A stretch of 64,000 bases of DNA from Chryseobacterium daecheongense (GTDB lineage Bacteria > Bacteroidota > Bacteroidia > Flavobacteriales > Weeksellaceae): positions 62,001-126,000 of the forward strand of contig NZ_RJTX01000004.1 of the NCBI RefSeq assembly GCF_003729955.1, in the 5' to 3' direction. Below, piece by piece: positions 1 through 8,294 of this stretch (its first letter is position 1; every line of letters starts with the position of its first letter). The position numbers and the translations under genes are program-made. Under the pieces are notes generated by a model. That model was not told the origin of the DNA, searched no databases, and saw only the letters and a program-made list of their open reading frames with translations.

Positions 1-788
1 AGCTCACCGAAATCATAATGACCTCTTTCTTCATTCCATTTCAGGTCTTTATCCGGAATCGTTAATCCTAAGAATTCAGCCTGAGGAACGGTAACATCAA
101 TGAATCTTTGACGAAGACTGTCATTACTTTCTCTTTTCACTCTGTAATTCATAGAAATTTTAGAGTTAGGCGAGCTGTCATCATTTGGCCCAAACATCAT
201 TAAAGCCGGCCACCAGAAACGGTTCAACGCCGCCTGTGCCATTTCTTTCTGCTGTTTTGTTCCGCGGCAAAGCGCCATTAAAATTTCGTATCCCTGTCTT
301 TGGTGGAAAGATTCTTCTTTACAGATTCTTACCATCGCTCTTGAATAAGGGCCGTAAGAATTTCCCATCAACATTACCTGGTTCATAATGGCTGCTCCGT
401 CTACCAACCAGCCGATTGCACCAATATCCGCCCAGCTTAAGGTAGGGTAATTGAAAATACTTGAATATTTCGCTTTTCCTGAAAGCATATCATCATAAGT
501 AGCATCTCTGTCTGCTCTGATGGTCCCGTTTCCTAATGTTTCGGTTGCAGCATACAGATATAATCCGTGTCCTGCTTCATCCTGAACTTTAGCTAAAAGA
601 GCCATTTTTCTTCTTAAAGAAGGTGCTCTGGAAATCCAGTTAGCTTCCGGCAGCATTCCTACAATTTCAGAATGGGCGTGCTGTGAGATCTGACGAACCA
701 GTAGTTTCCTGTAATCATCAGGCATCACATCTTTTGGTTCTACTTTATTTTCTTCGTGAACGTATTGAACAAATTTTTCTAAGTCCAT
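1..788 (-). CDS. paaA: Phenylacetyl-CoA 1,2-epoxidase, catalytic subunit PaaA (3' end beyond window)
   Basis: PaaA is the catalytic diiron subunit of the multicomponent epoxidase that converts phenylacetyl-CoA to its ring-1,2-epoxide in the cytoplasm. The reading frame opens with ATG at 788-786 ([13 protein letters not shown]) and stays open to the window edge, about 262 codons. Diiron-type motifs are visible: [14 protein letters not shown] (E-x2-H) and a later [15 protein letters not shown] (E-x2-H), as expected for the ferritin-like PaaA fold. It lies downstream of paaE on the same strand after a 115-bp gap that contains a long inverted repeat. paaB, paaC and paaD would be expected beyond position 1. 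The product assignment is secure; only the C-terminus is missing. Confidence 0.95.
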   Translation of the reverse strand, partial: MDLEKFVQYVHEENKVEPKDVMPDDYRKLLVRQISQHAHSEIVGMLPEANWISRAPSLRRKMALLAKVQDEAGHGLYLYAATETLGNGTIRADRDATYDDMLSGKAKYSSIFNYPTLSWADIGAIGWLVDGAAIMNQVMLMGNSYGPYSRAMVRICKEESFHQRQGYEILMALCRGTKQQKEMAQAALNRFWWPALMMFGPNDDSSPNSKISMNYRVKRESNDSLRQRFIDVTVPQAEFLGLTIPDKDLKWNEERGHYDFGE

Positions 789-797
789 CTTTTTTTT

Positions 798-901
798 GAA
801 TTTGAAAATTAAATAATTTGAAAATTTGAGATTAGATAATTTGAAAGTTAATGACCGTATAATGGCATTTTCAAATTAACACATTAGCTCATTTCAAATT
901 C
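798..901. repeat. Imperfect inverted repeat built from AATTTGAAA units, between paaE and paaA
   Basis: The unit GAATTTGAAA at 798-807 is exactly inverted at 892-901. Further AATTTGAAA/TTTTCAAATT units lie inside (about 814-850 and 866-877), so the segment can fold into a long AT-rich stem. I recall similar elements with TTTTCAAATTAGC-type units as dispersed intergenic repeats in Chryseobacterium; that family link is from memory. The position inside a likely operon suggests an effect on the expression ratio of paaA to paaE/paaK, but no U-tract follows. Confidence 0.6.
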
Positions 902-903
902 TA

Positions 904-1989
904 TTAAACATCATAATTAAGCATCACCACATTGGTTGTTGGGTGACATTGACATGTCAGAACATAACCTCTGGCTACTTCTTCTTCGGTAAGCGCAAAA
1001 TTCTTCTCCATGAAAACTTCGCCTTCTAAAACTTCCGCCTTACACGTACAACAAACTCCTCCTTTGCATGCAAAAGGCACAGGAAGATTGTCTTTCAATG
1101 CTTTATCTAAGATACTTTCTTTTTTGGAATTCAGGTGGAATGAATATTCATCATCATCAATGATCACCGTTACCATACTTTCAATATTGGCAATCGCCTT
1201 GAATTCTTCACTCATTTCCTCTGTGTTTTCTTCATCAGGAGCAGTGAAATATTCATATAAAACCTGAATCGCAGGCACCTTTTTGTCTTTCTTTAAATAA
1301 TCTGCGATCCCTTTGATCATTTCCGCAGGTCCACAGATAAAATAAGTAGATTCCTGAACATTGATCTCCGGATATTTTTCAAATAATTGTTCTAATTTTT
1401 CAGCTGAAATTCTGCCTTCAAATACAGGATCTTCATGTTTTTCACGGCTTACCAGATAGATCACTTTTAATCTTCCGTTGAAATGCTCAACCAACCTGTC
1501 GATTTCCGCCTTTTTCATCACATGATTCATACTCCTGTTGCTGTAGAACAGGTAAGCATTACTGTTGGGCTCCTGATAAAGGCTTTCTTTAATATTGGAA
1601 AGAATCGGGCTGATTCCGCTTCCCGCAGCCAATCCAATATAAGTTTTGGCATTGCTTGGGTGATAAGTTGTATTGAAACTTCCCATCGGAGGCATTACTT
1701 CAAGAACTTCATCCATGTGAAGATGTTCATTGAAGTATCCTGAAACCTTTCCGCCTTCCAATAATTTCACCAATACTTCCAAAGTGTTGCTTTTTTCACT
1801 TGGAGCATTGCAGATAGAATAGGAACGGCGTTCTTCGTTTCCGTCGATCATTAATTTAAAATTAAGATACTGCCCCTGCTTGAACCTGAATTTATCTTTC
1901 AGTTCTTCAGGAATTTCCACCGCTACATTCACTGCATCATTGGTATCTTTCTGAACCTTTACAGTTTTTAGCTTATAAAATGAATTCAT
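904..1989 (-). CDS. paaE: Phenylacetyl-CoA epoxidase reductase subunit PaaE
   Basis: PaaE passes electrons from NAD(P)H through FAD and a 2Fe-2S cluster to the PaaABC(D) epoxidase. At 361 residues it has the usual PaaE length. The N-terminal ferredoxin-reductase part shows the FAD motif RRSYSICNAP, followed by the nucleotide-binding GLAAGSGISPI and the CGPAEMI motif. The C-terminal plant-type ferredoxin domain carries the cluster cysteines C308-x4-C313-x2-C316-x29-C346. Its ATG overlaps the paaK stop by one base (TAATG), so translational coupling with paaK is likely. The order paaK-paaE-paaA supports a phenylacetate catabolic operon. Confidence 0.95.
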   Translation of the reverse strand: MNSFYKLKTVKVQKDTNDAVNVAVEIPEELKDKFRFKQGQYLNFKLMIDGNEERRSYSICNAPSEKSNTLEVLVKLLEGGKVSGYFNEHLHMDEVLEVMPPMGSFNTTYHPSNAKTYIGLAAGSGISPILSNIKESLYQEPNSNAYLFYSNRSMNHVMKKAEIDRLVEHFNGRLKVIYLVSREKHEDPVFEGRISAEKLEQLFEKYPEINVQESTYFICGPAEMIKGIADYLKKDKKVPAIQVLYEYFTAPDEENTEEMSEEFKAIANIESMVTVIIDDDEYSFHLNSKKESILDKALKDNLPVPFACKGGVCCTCKAEVLEGEVFMEKNFALTEEEVARGYVLTCQCHPTTNVVMLNYDV

Positions 1990-3305
1990 TATTTTTTGAG
2001 TATTCTGTTAATTTTTCCGCCTTCGCACTTAGGCAAACTGTCCTGAGCATGAATTTTCACTGTTGTGGTGATTCCTACCCGTTTTTTTATTTCGTTTTCT
2101 ATATTTTTTCCAAAGCTTCCGACAAAATTAAGATAATCATCGGTATTTATAACAAGCTGCTGTGCTTTTACCAACTCATCATCAATTTCAACATCAATAT
2201 CCAATGCCACACACATTTGTTCTTTTTCAATCGGAGTTAAATAATAATTCGGAACCACTCCTTTCACATGAGAAAAAGCTTCTTCAATCTGGCTCGGATA
2301 TACATTCACACCTCTTACGATCAACATATCATCCGCTCTTCCCACAATAGGTTTCATTTTAACCATCGTTCTCTTTGCGTTCTGATCATAATAAAGGCTT
2401 GTAATGTCATTCGTCCAATACCGCAAAAGTGGCATCGCTTTCTTTGTTAAGGTTGTAATGACCAATACTCCTTCTTCTCCGAAAGGAACCGGTTGTTTGG
2501 TTACCGGGTCTAAAATTTCCGGGTAAAAGTGATCTTCCCAAATGTAAGCTCCACCTTTCTCCTCAAAATCCTCCATGGAAACTCCGGGACCGATAATTTC
2601 ACTTAACCCGTAAATATTGGTGGCATGAACTCCCAATTTTTCTTCAATGTGGCCTCTGATAATTTCCGTCCAGGGTTCTGAACCCAAAACAGCATATTGC
2701 AAACTAATTTCTTCCGCAGTAATTCCTCTTTTAGCAAATTCATCTGCAATAGTCAAGGCATAAGACGGAGAACAGCAAATGACTTCAGGCTTGAAATCTA
2801 AAATCAGATCTACCTGTCTTGCTGTCATTCCCCCTGAAATAGGAAGAACGCTCATCCCCAATTTTTCTGCTCCGTAATGTAAGCCCAAACCTCCGGTAAA
2901 AATTCCGTAACCGTACGCATTATGCAACTGCATTCCAGGTTTTGCTCCTCCTGCATTTAATGACCTTGCTACTACTTCACTGAAAAGATCTACATCTTCT
3001 TTAGTATATCCTACAACCGTTGGTTTTCCTGTAGTTCCACTTGAACAATGAATTCTCTGAAGCTCATTTTTCGGAACGGTACATAATCCAAACGGATAGT
3101 TATCTCTTAAATCTTGTTTATAGGTGATAGGAAGTTTTGTGATATCTTCAATTGTCCTTATATCTTGAGATGATATTCCTAATTCATTCAACTTTCCTCT
3201 GTAAAACTCCGATCTCGCCTCAAGATATCCGACCAAATTTGCCAATCTCTCAGACTGAAGCTGTCTCAACTGGTCGAGCTTTAAATATTCAACTGAAAAA
3301 TCCAT
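1989..3305 (-). CDS. paaK: Phenylacetate-CoA ligase
   Basis: PaaK activates phenylacetate to phenylacetyl-CoA with ATP and CoA, the first step of the pathway. The adenylate-forming signature HCSSGTTGKPTVVGYT lies at about residues 90-105, with downstream NIYGLSEIIGPG and YWTNDITSL motifs and a C-terminal lid domain; 438 residues fits the family. I start at ATG 3305 (MDFSVEYLKLDQL) rather than the in-frame ATG at 3320, because the upstream ATG lies inside a palindromic operator-like site and a promoter match sits at 3331-3361. It is the first gene of the minus-strand paa operon, next to a TetR gene. Confidence 0.95.
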   Translation of the reverse strand: MDFSVEYLKLDQLRQLQSERLANLVGYLEARSEFYRGKLNELGISSQDIRTIEDITKLPITYKQDLRDNYPFGLCTVPKNELQRIHCSSGTTGKPTVVGYTKEDVDLFSEVVARSLNAGGAKPGMQLHNAYGYGIFTGGLGLHYGAEKLGMSVLPISGGMTARQVDLILDFKPEVICCSPSYALTIADEFAKRGITAEEISLQYAVLGSEPWTEIIRGHIEEKLGVHATNIYGLSEIIGPGVSMEDFEEKGGAYIWEDHFYPEILDPVTKQPVPFGEEGVLVITTLTKKAMPLLRYWTNDITSLYYDQNAKRTMVKMKPIVGRADDMLIVRGVNVYPSQIEEAFSHVKGVVPNYYLTPIEKEQMCVALDIDVEIDDELVKAQQLVINTDDYLNFVGSFGKNIENEIKKRVGITTTVKIHAQDSLPKCEGGKINRILKK

Positions 3306-3313
3306 AAAACTAA

Positions 3314-3327
3314 CTAACATTTGTTAG
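3314..3327. promoter_or_regulatory. Candidate operator of the adjacent TetR regulator in front of paaK
   Basis: CTAACATTTGTTAG is a palindrome (CTAACA-TT-TGTTAG) lying between the predicted paaK promoter and its start codon. TetR-family PaaR regulators elsewhere are known to use short inverted repeats of the type CTAAC-n4-GTTAG in front of paa operons; linking that to this site is inference from its form and position. A bound repressor here would block the start of transcription. Confidence 0.5.
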
Positions 3328-3330
3328 GTG

Positions 3331-3361
3331 TAAATTTAAAAAGAATTTCTTTCTCCACAAA
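3331..3361 (-). promoter_or_regulatory. Predicted paaK operon promoter
   Basis: On the minus strand TTTG (complement of 3358-3361) is followed after 19 bp by TAAATTTA (3331-3338), a good match to the flavobacterial TTG-n17-23-TAnnTTTG promoter except for the last base. The palindromic operator candidate lies directly downstream. Confidence 0.45.
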
Positions 3362-3423
3362 ATTTTTATGATTTTCGTCACATTTTAAATAGTTCTAAAT
3401 AATGATCTGATTTATTAGCTGTT

Positions 3424-3483
3424 TGCCATTCCGAACTGAACCTATGCAGTAAGAAGTCTGCTTCTTCCTTCGTCAGAATGACA
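3424..3483. repeat. Palindromic intergenic element with TGYCATTC ends
   Basis: The 60-bp segment begins TGCCATTC (3424-3431) and ends GAATGACA (3476-3483), near-perfect terminal inverted repeats. Inside it is the hairpin AAGAAG-TCTG-CTTCTT (3451-3466). A related arm, TTCGCTTCGCTCAGAATGACA, occurs at 58281-58306. It lies just after the end of the TetR gene and could act as a folded 3' end there. Confidence 0.55.
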
Positions 3484-3486
3484 AAG

Positions 3487-4062
3487 TTATTTCTGATTTC
3501 CTAAAAGACCGTAAAGAATTTTGTCCCTGATTTCATCAGTGATTTCAATAGTAGATTCAGTATTTCTTTTGAACCAGAAATAGGAATTATTAAGGGTATG
3601 AAGAATAAATCTGGTGGTGAAAACCGGTGATTTCAATTCCCAATTTTGAGCGTGGTAAATTTCTGAAATCAACTCCTCAACTTCTAACTGATATTTTTTT
3701 CGCAGCTCAACAAACTCCGAAAGTCTTTCTTCCAGATGTTTCCATTCATTGGAATAGATATGGGTAACATCCGGATTTTTAAGAACAACCGACAAATGCT
3801 TATCAATTAATAAATTCAGCTTTTCTTTAGGAGCAATCTCTGTATTTTTTACCGCCTGAAGCTCAACAAAGAAATCTTGTGCAATACCAAAACATATCCA
3901 TTCCAGAATTTCTTCTTTAGAACGAATATGCGCATACAAGGACGCTGCCTTAATGTTCAGCTTGGTAGCAAGATCCCGTACTGAACTTCCCACATAACCT
4001 TTCTCTTTGAAAAGTTCTATTGCTACCTCGAGTATTTTCTTTTGTTTTTCCTTAAGCTCCAT
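3487..4062 (-). CDS. TetR/AcrR-family regulator, probably of the paa operon (PaaR-like)
   Basis: This is a 191-residue one-component repressor. The N-terminal TetR DNA-binding domain is clear (KKILEVAIELFKEKGYVGSSV, then LATKLNIKAASLYAHIRSKEEIL, about residues 8-52). The rest is an all-helical ligand-binding domain. It sits upstream of paaK on the same strand with a 181-bp gap that holds a palindromic operator candidate and a promoter. In known phenylacetate systems PaaR is released by phenylacetyl-CoA; that ligand is inferred here from context. A -7-like box (TATTTTTG on the minus strand, 4073-4080) precedes its ATG. The family call is firm and the target moderately supported. Confidence 0.85.
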   Translation of the reverse strand: MELKEKQKKILEVAIELFKEKGYVGSSVRDLATKLNIKAASLYAHIRSKEEILEWICFGIAQDFFVELQAVKNTEIAPKEKLNLLIDKHLSVVLKNPDVTHIYSNEWKHLEERLSEFVELRKKYQLEVEELISEIYHAQNWELKSPVFTTRFILHTLNNSYFWFKRNTESTIEITDEIRDKILYGLLGNQK

Positions 4063-4148
4063 TTGATAATTGCAAAAATAGCTATTCTCATCGAAATTGA
4101 AGAATAAGTTTTTACTAGCTCATTAAATTAAGAATCTACCAACATTCC

Positions 4149-4171
4149 AAGGAAGGAAGGAAGGAAGGAAG
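4149..4171. repeat. Short tandem repeat (GGAA)5
   Basis: Five perfect GGAA units (4151-4170) with a partial unit on each side. The tract lies in the 380-bp divergent region between the TetR gene and clpB, about 90 bp from the TetR start codon and about 270 bp from the clpB start codon. Tetranucleotide tracts can change length by slippage, but this one is outside any coding region. Confidence 0.8.
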
Positions 4172-4224
4172 TGAATGAAAGACTGAGTTACATAAAGTCA
4201 CATCATTTTATAGTAAATTTTCAC

Positions 4225-4284
4225 AATTCGGAAATTTTGTCAAGTTAATTTTACGTTAAAAATATAAAATTCGGAAATTTTGTC
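4225..4284 (+). promoter_or_regulatory. Two 17-nt direct repeats upstream of clpB
   Basis: AATTCGGAAATTTTGTC occurs identically at 4225-4241 and 4268-4284, start-to-start distance 43 bp (about four helical turns). The second copy ends three bases before a -7-like box TATTTTTG (4288-4295). No good -33 TTG is present at the usual distance. The arrangement suggests binding sites of an activator or repressor of clpB, or an alternative-sigma promoter; the factor is unknown. Confidence 0.5.
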
Positions 4285-4361
4285 CTATATTTTTGTAAAT
4301 TTAATAATTGAACGGTTTTTGTGATACGCTACTCGAATTAAATGATAAATAATTGATGGCG

Positions 4362-4403
4362 TTAAGAGACTAAGCCTGAAAATTTAGTTTCTTAATGTTT
4401 TTT
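4362..4403 (+). promoter_or_regulatory. Terminator-like hairpin in the clpB leader
   Basis: TTAAGAGACTAA (4362-4373) pairs with TTAGTTTCTTAA (4384-4395): twelve pairs with one G-U and a 10-nt loop, followed by TG and six T (4398-4403). If transcription starts near 4300, the hairpin lies in a leader of about 140 nt, some 40 nt before the clpB ATG. It could be an attenuator, an RNA thermosensor element, or the end of a small leader RNA. Confidence 0.45.
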
Positions 4404-4442
4404 GGAAAATTAAACAGTGAACTAATCAACATTACTATAAAT

Positions 4443-7037
4443 ATGAACTTAAATCAATATACCGTAAAATCACAGGAGGCCATCCAGGCAGCACAGCAGG
4501 TTGCTATGGAATTCGGCAACCAAAGTATTGAACCTCAACATATACTTGAAGGGATCTTTCAGGTAGATGAAAATATTTCGCCTTTCTTATTAAAAAAATC
4601 TGAAGCAGATGCCCAATTAGTAAGAGAGCGCAACCGTGAAAGCATTGAAAAACTCCCAAAAGTACAAGGAGGAAACATTTACCTTTCACAATCCGCCAAC
4701 AAAGTTTTGCTGGACGCACCGAACATTGCTAAAAAAATGGGTGATGAATATGTGACCATTGAACATTTATGGCTCTCTCTTCTGGAAACCAATTCAGAAG
4801 TATCCAAAATACTGAAAGATATGGGCGTAACCAAAAATCTTCTGGAAGGCGGAATTAAAGAATTAAGAAAAGGAAGCAAAGCAACTTCCGCAAGTTCGGA
4901 AGAAACTTACCAATCCTTAAATAAATATGCTAAAAACTTCAATGAATTAGCAGCAGAAGGAAAGCTTGACCCGGTAATCGGAAGAGATGAAGAAATCAGA
5001 AGGGTATTACAGATTCTTTCAAGAAGAACCAAAAATAATCCTATTCTAATCGGGGAACCTGGAGTTGGTAAAACTGCGATCGCAGAAGGAATTGCCCACA
5101 GAATCATCAGTGGTGACGTACCCGAGAACCTGATGGATAAAACTTTATATTCATTGGATATGGGTGCCCTGATTGCAGGAGCCAAATATAAAGGGGAATT
5201 TGAAGAACGTTTGAAATCCGTAGTGAATGAAGTCATAAAATCTGACGGACAGATCATTCTTTTCATTGATGAGATCCACACTTTAGTGGGAGCCGGAGGC
5301 GGTGAAGGTGCAATGGATGCAGCCAATATCCTGAAACCTGCTTTGGCAAGAGGAGAATTAAGAGCCATCGGGGCAACCACTTTAAATGAATATCAAAAAT
5401 ATTTCGAAAAAGACAAGGCTTTAGAAAGACGTTTCCAGAAAGTAATGGTGGAAGAACCGGATACTGAATCTGCGATTTCTATTCTTCGTGGAATCAAAGA
5501 TAAATATGAAGCGCATCATAAAGTAAGAATTAAGGATGAGGCTATTATTGCTGCAGTAGAAATGTCGCAAAGATATATTTCAGACAGATTTTTACCTGAT
5601 AAAGCCATTGACCTTATCGATGAAGCTTCCGCTAAGTTGAGAATGGAGATCAATTCCAAGCCTGAAGAGCTTGATGTATTAGATAGAAAGCTGATGCAAT
5701 TGGAGATTGAATTAGCTGCTATTTCAAGAGAAGGAAATCAGACCAAGATCGATCATTTGAAAGAAGACATTGCCAAGATTTCTGAACAAAGAAATGAGAT
5801 CAATGCCAAATGGCTGAAAGAAAAACAAAAATCTGAAGATTTAACGCAGATTAAAAAAGATATTGAATCTCTGAAGTTAGAAGCGGAAAGAGCTTCAAGA
5901 GCAGGAGATTATGCAAAAGTTGCGGAGATCCAATATGGTAAGCTTCGCGAAAAAGAAGAAGAATTGAAAAAGGTGGAGCTTGAAATGCAAAATCATCAGA
6001 ATGAGCTGATCAAGGAAGAAGTTACTGCCGAAAACATTTCGGAAGTGATCGCCAAGTGGACTGGAATTCCAGTAACCAAGCTTTTACAATCCGAAAGAGA
6101 AAAATTATTACATCTTGAGACCGAGCTTCATCACAGAGTCGTGGGCCAGGACGAAGCAATCCAGGCTGTGGCAGATGCGATCAGAAGAAACAGAGCCGGC
6201 TTAAGCGATGAGAAGAAACCCATCGGATCCTTTTTATTCTTAGGAACAACCGGTGTGGGTAAAACAGAGCTGGCCAAAGCTTTGGCAGAGTTTTTATTTG
6301 ATGATGAAAACAATATGACGCGAATTGATATGAGTGAATATCAGGAACGTCACAGTGTTTCCAGATTGGTAGGAGCGCCTCCGGGATATGTTGGTTATGA
6401 TGAAGGCGGGCAACTGACGGAAGCCGTAAGAAGAAGACCTTATTCCGTAGTGCTTTTAGATGAAATTGAAAAGGCTCACCCGGATGTATTCAATACCCTA
6501 TTGCAGGTATTAGATGATGGCCGTTTAACAGATAACAAAGGACGCGTTGTGAATTTCAAGAATTCCATTATCATTATGACCTCTAATCTGGGCTCTCATT
6601 TGATACAGGAGAATTTTGAAAATATCACAGAAGAAAACCAAGACGAGATTGTAGATAAAACTAAGGTTGAAGTCTTTGATCTATTAAAGCAGACCCTGCG
6701 TCCCGAATTCCTGAACAGGATTGATGAGGTGGTTTTATTCCAGCCTTTAAGAAAAAAAGAAATCGGAAAGATCGTTCAATATCAATTGAGAGGCTTTAAT
6801 GATATGCTGGCCAAACGAAATATCATTATGACAGCTACTCAGGATGCTGTAGATTATTTGATGAATAAAGGGTATGATCCTGTTTTCGGTGCAAGACCCT
6901 TGAAAAGAGTAATCCAGCAGGAAGTTTTAAATAAATTATCCCGAGAGATTCTGGCAGGAAATATTAATGATGGCGACAGAATCACTTTAGATTATTTTGA
7001 AGAAACAGGGCTGGTTTTCAGACCAACAGAAAAATAA
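4443..7037 (+). CDS. clpB: ATP-dependent disaggregase/chaperone ClpB
   Basis: ClpB is a hexameric Hsp100 that, with DnaK, pulls proteins out of aggregates after heat stress. I start at ATG 4443 (MNLNQYTVKSQEAIQAAQ), giving 864 residues, the normal ClpB length; the in-frame ATG at 4395 would add 16 atypical residues and lies at the end of a leader hairpin. Visible are the Clp N-domain (about 1-145), AAA-1 with GEPGVGKT (about 205) and LFIDEIHT, the long coiled-coil M-domain (about 410-520), AAA-2 with GTTGVGKT (about 600) and VLLDEIEKAHPD, and the C-terminal D2-small domain. It is a single gene with its own terminator. Confidence 0.98.
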   Translation: MNLNQYTVKSQEAIQAAQQVAMEFGNQSIEPQHILEGIFQVDENISPFLLKKSEADAQLVRERNRESIEKLPKVQGGNIYLSQSANKVLLDAPNIAKKMGDEYVTIEHLWLSLLETNSEVSKILKDMGVTKNLLEGGIKELRKGSKATSASSEETYQSLNKYAKNFNELAAEGKLDPVIGRDEEIRRVLQILSRRTKNNPILIGEPGVGKTAIAEGIAHRIISGDVPENLMDKTLYSLDMGALIAGAKYKGEFEERLKSVVNEVIKSDGQIILFIDEIHTLVGAGGGEGAMDAANILKPALARGELRAIGATTLNEYQKYFEKDKALERRFQKVMVEEPDTESAISILRGIKDKYEAHHKVRIKDEAIIAAVEMSQRYISDRFLPDKAIDLIDEASAKLRMEINSKPEELDVLDRKLMQLEIELAAISREGNQTKIDHLKEDIAKISEQRNEINAKWLKEKQKSEDLTQIKKDIESLKLEAERASRAGDYAKVAEIQYGKLREKEEELKKVELEMQNHQNELIKEEVTAENISEVIAKWTGIPVTKLLQSEREKLLHLETELHHRVVGQDEAIQAVADAIRRNRAGLSDEKKPIGSFLFLGTTGVGKTELAKALAEFLFDDENNMTRIDMSEYQERHSVSRLVGAPPGYVGYDEGGQLTEAVRRRPYSVVLLDEIEKAHPDVFNTLLQVLDDGRLTDNKGRVVNFKNSIIIMTSNLGSHLIQENFENITEENQDEIVDKTKVEVFDLLKQTLRPEFLNRIDEVVLFQPLRKKEIGKIVQYQLRGFNDMLAKRNIIMTATQDAVDYLMNKGYDPVFGARPLKRVIQQEVLNKLSREILAGNINDGDRITLDYFEETGLVFRPTEK

Positions 7038-7070
7038 AGTAGTTTTTTTTCATATATATTATTTTTGTAG

Positions 7071-7109
7071 ATAAGTGTTTCAGACAAAATCTGAGACACT
7101 TATTTTTTT
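7071..7109 (+). terminator. Rho-independent terminator of clpB
   Basis: ATAAGTGTTTCAGA (7071-7084) pairs with TCTGAGACACTTAT (7090-7103), 14 pairs with one G-U and a 5-nt loop, followed by T6 (7104-7109). Confidence 0.9.
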
Positions 7110-7268
7110 AAAATGATTAATTTATTTCTATAAAATAAAAATTAACGAAATAACATTAAAACATCCTATTTAATGGATTTAACATAACAAAAAGAGCAAA
7201 ATGTTAAAATTCACCCAACAAAGAATTATTTTTTCTATATTCGTTTTTCAAACCAAAAAAAGTGTTTT

Positions 7269-8270
7269 ATGAAAAAATTATTATTTGGAGCTTTAATCGC
7301 TCTGGTAGTTTCATGTAACAATGAAAACGAAACAAATTCTCCCCAAAATTCTAATGCTGAACAGTCTGGCATGGTCGCAAGCAAAGGTGCCTTTTGCGGC
7401 TCGGACATTGTAAGACAAAAACTCTTATCTGAAGATCCTGCCGCCATGCAGCGTATGCTTCAGCTAGAGAACAAAACCGCTGACTTTATTGAACAGAAAA
7501 AACTAGGCAGAGTACTGGCCGATGGAAGTGTTGAAATTCCAGTTATTTTCAATGTTCTTTACACCAATTCCACCAATAATGTTTCGGATACGAGAATCAA
7601 TTCACAGATTGATGTTCTGAATAAAGCATTTGCCTCTACTCATGCTGATGTTTCCAGTATTCCTGCCGAATTTCAACCTGTAAACGCAGGAGACACCAAA
7701 ATTAAATTCAGATTGGTACAAATCAATAGAAAATCAACAACTAAATCGAATTGGGCTCCGGATGACAAAATGAAGAAATCCACTACCGGAGGAGTAAACG
7801 CAACAGATCCAACAAAATATTTAAATATCTGGGTGGTAGATTATATGCCGTATCAAACCGGATATGTTCTTGGATATGCAACTTTCCCAGAGTCAGCAGG
7901 TCTTTGGAATGACGGAGTGGTAATGATGGACGAATATGTTGGAGCAGGTGGCCCAGTTTCCACTCACAATAAAGGAAGGGTAACCGTACACGAAGTAGGA
8001 CACTATCTAAACCTGAGACACATCTGGGGTGATGCCAATTGCGGAAACGATTTAGTAGATGACACTCCACAGCAGATCACTAACCACAGAGGAGTTCCAT
8101 CCTATCCTAGATATGAAACCTGCGGAGGTGTATCCCGTTCTGTAATGTTTATGAACTATATGGATTATTCTGATGAAACCACCTTATTCATGTTCACCAA
8201 AAAACAAAATGACAGGATGCAGGCTACTGTTTCAGCTTCAGGACCAAGAGCTGGCTTAAGAATCTTATAA
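7269..8270 (+). CDS. M43 (pappalysin/cytophagalysin-type) zinc metalloprotease lipoprotein, copy 1
   Basis: This is a 333-residue putative surface or periplasmic protease. The N-terminus is a lipoprotein signal (MKKLLFGALIALVVSC, lipid-modified Cys16). The metzincin motif H241-E-x-x-H245-Y-L-N-L-R-H251 supplies three zinc ligands, with Asn at the usual Gly position, and the Met-turn MFMNYMDY lies about 50 residues later, as in M43. Several cysteines in the catalytic domain could form disulfides. A close paralogue lies at 11439-12443; the first 24 coding bases are identical. The gene has its own terminator and precedes the signalling block at 8433. Protease class is clear; substrate unknown. 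Confidence 0.85.
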   Translation: MKKLLFGALIALVVSCNNENETNSPQNSNAEQSGMVASKGAFCGSDIVRQKLLSEDPAAMQRMLQLENKTADFIEQKKLGRVLADGSVEIPVIFNVLYTNSTNNVSDTRINSQIDVLNKAFASTHADVSSIPAEFQPVNAGDTKIKFRLVQINRKSTTKSNWAPDDKMKKSTTGGVNATDPTKYLNIWVVDYMPYQTGYVLGYATFPESAGLWNDGVVMMDEYVGAGGPVSTHNKGRVTVHEVGHYLNLRHIWGDANCGNDLVDDTPQQITNHRGVPSYPRYETCGGVSRSVMFMNYMDYSDETTLFMFTKKQNDRMQATVSASGPRAGLRIL

Positions 8271-8294
8271 TATCTCTTCTTTTAATAACAAAAG

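Noticed and set aside
185..388. 67-codon plus-strand open frame
   Set aside because: It lies wholly antisense to paaA, whose motifs are clear; no start context or domain.
3306..3320. Upstream ATG of paaK at 3320
   Set aside because: It lies inside the palindromic operator candidate and adds five residues absent from the usual PaaK N-terminus.
4907..5380. 157-codon minus-strand open frame
   Set aside because: Antisense to the clpB AAA-1 region; Ser/Pro/Ala-rich shadow of a conserved coding frame.
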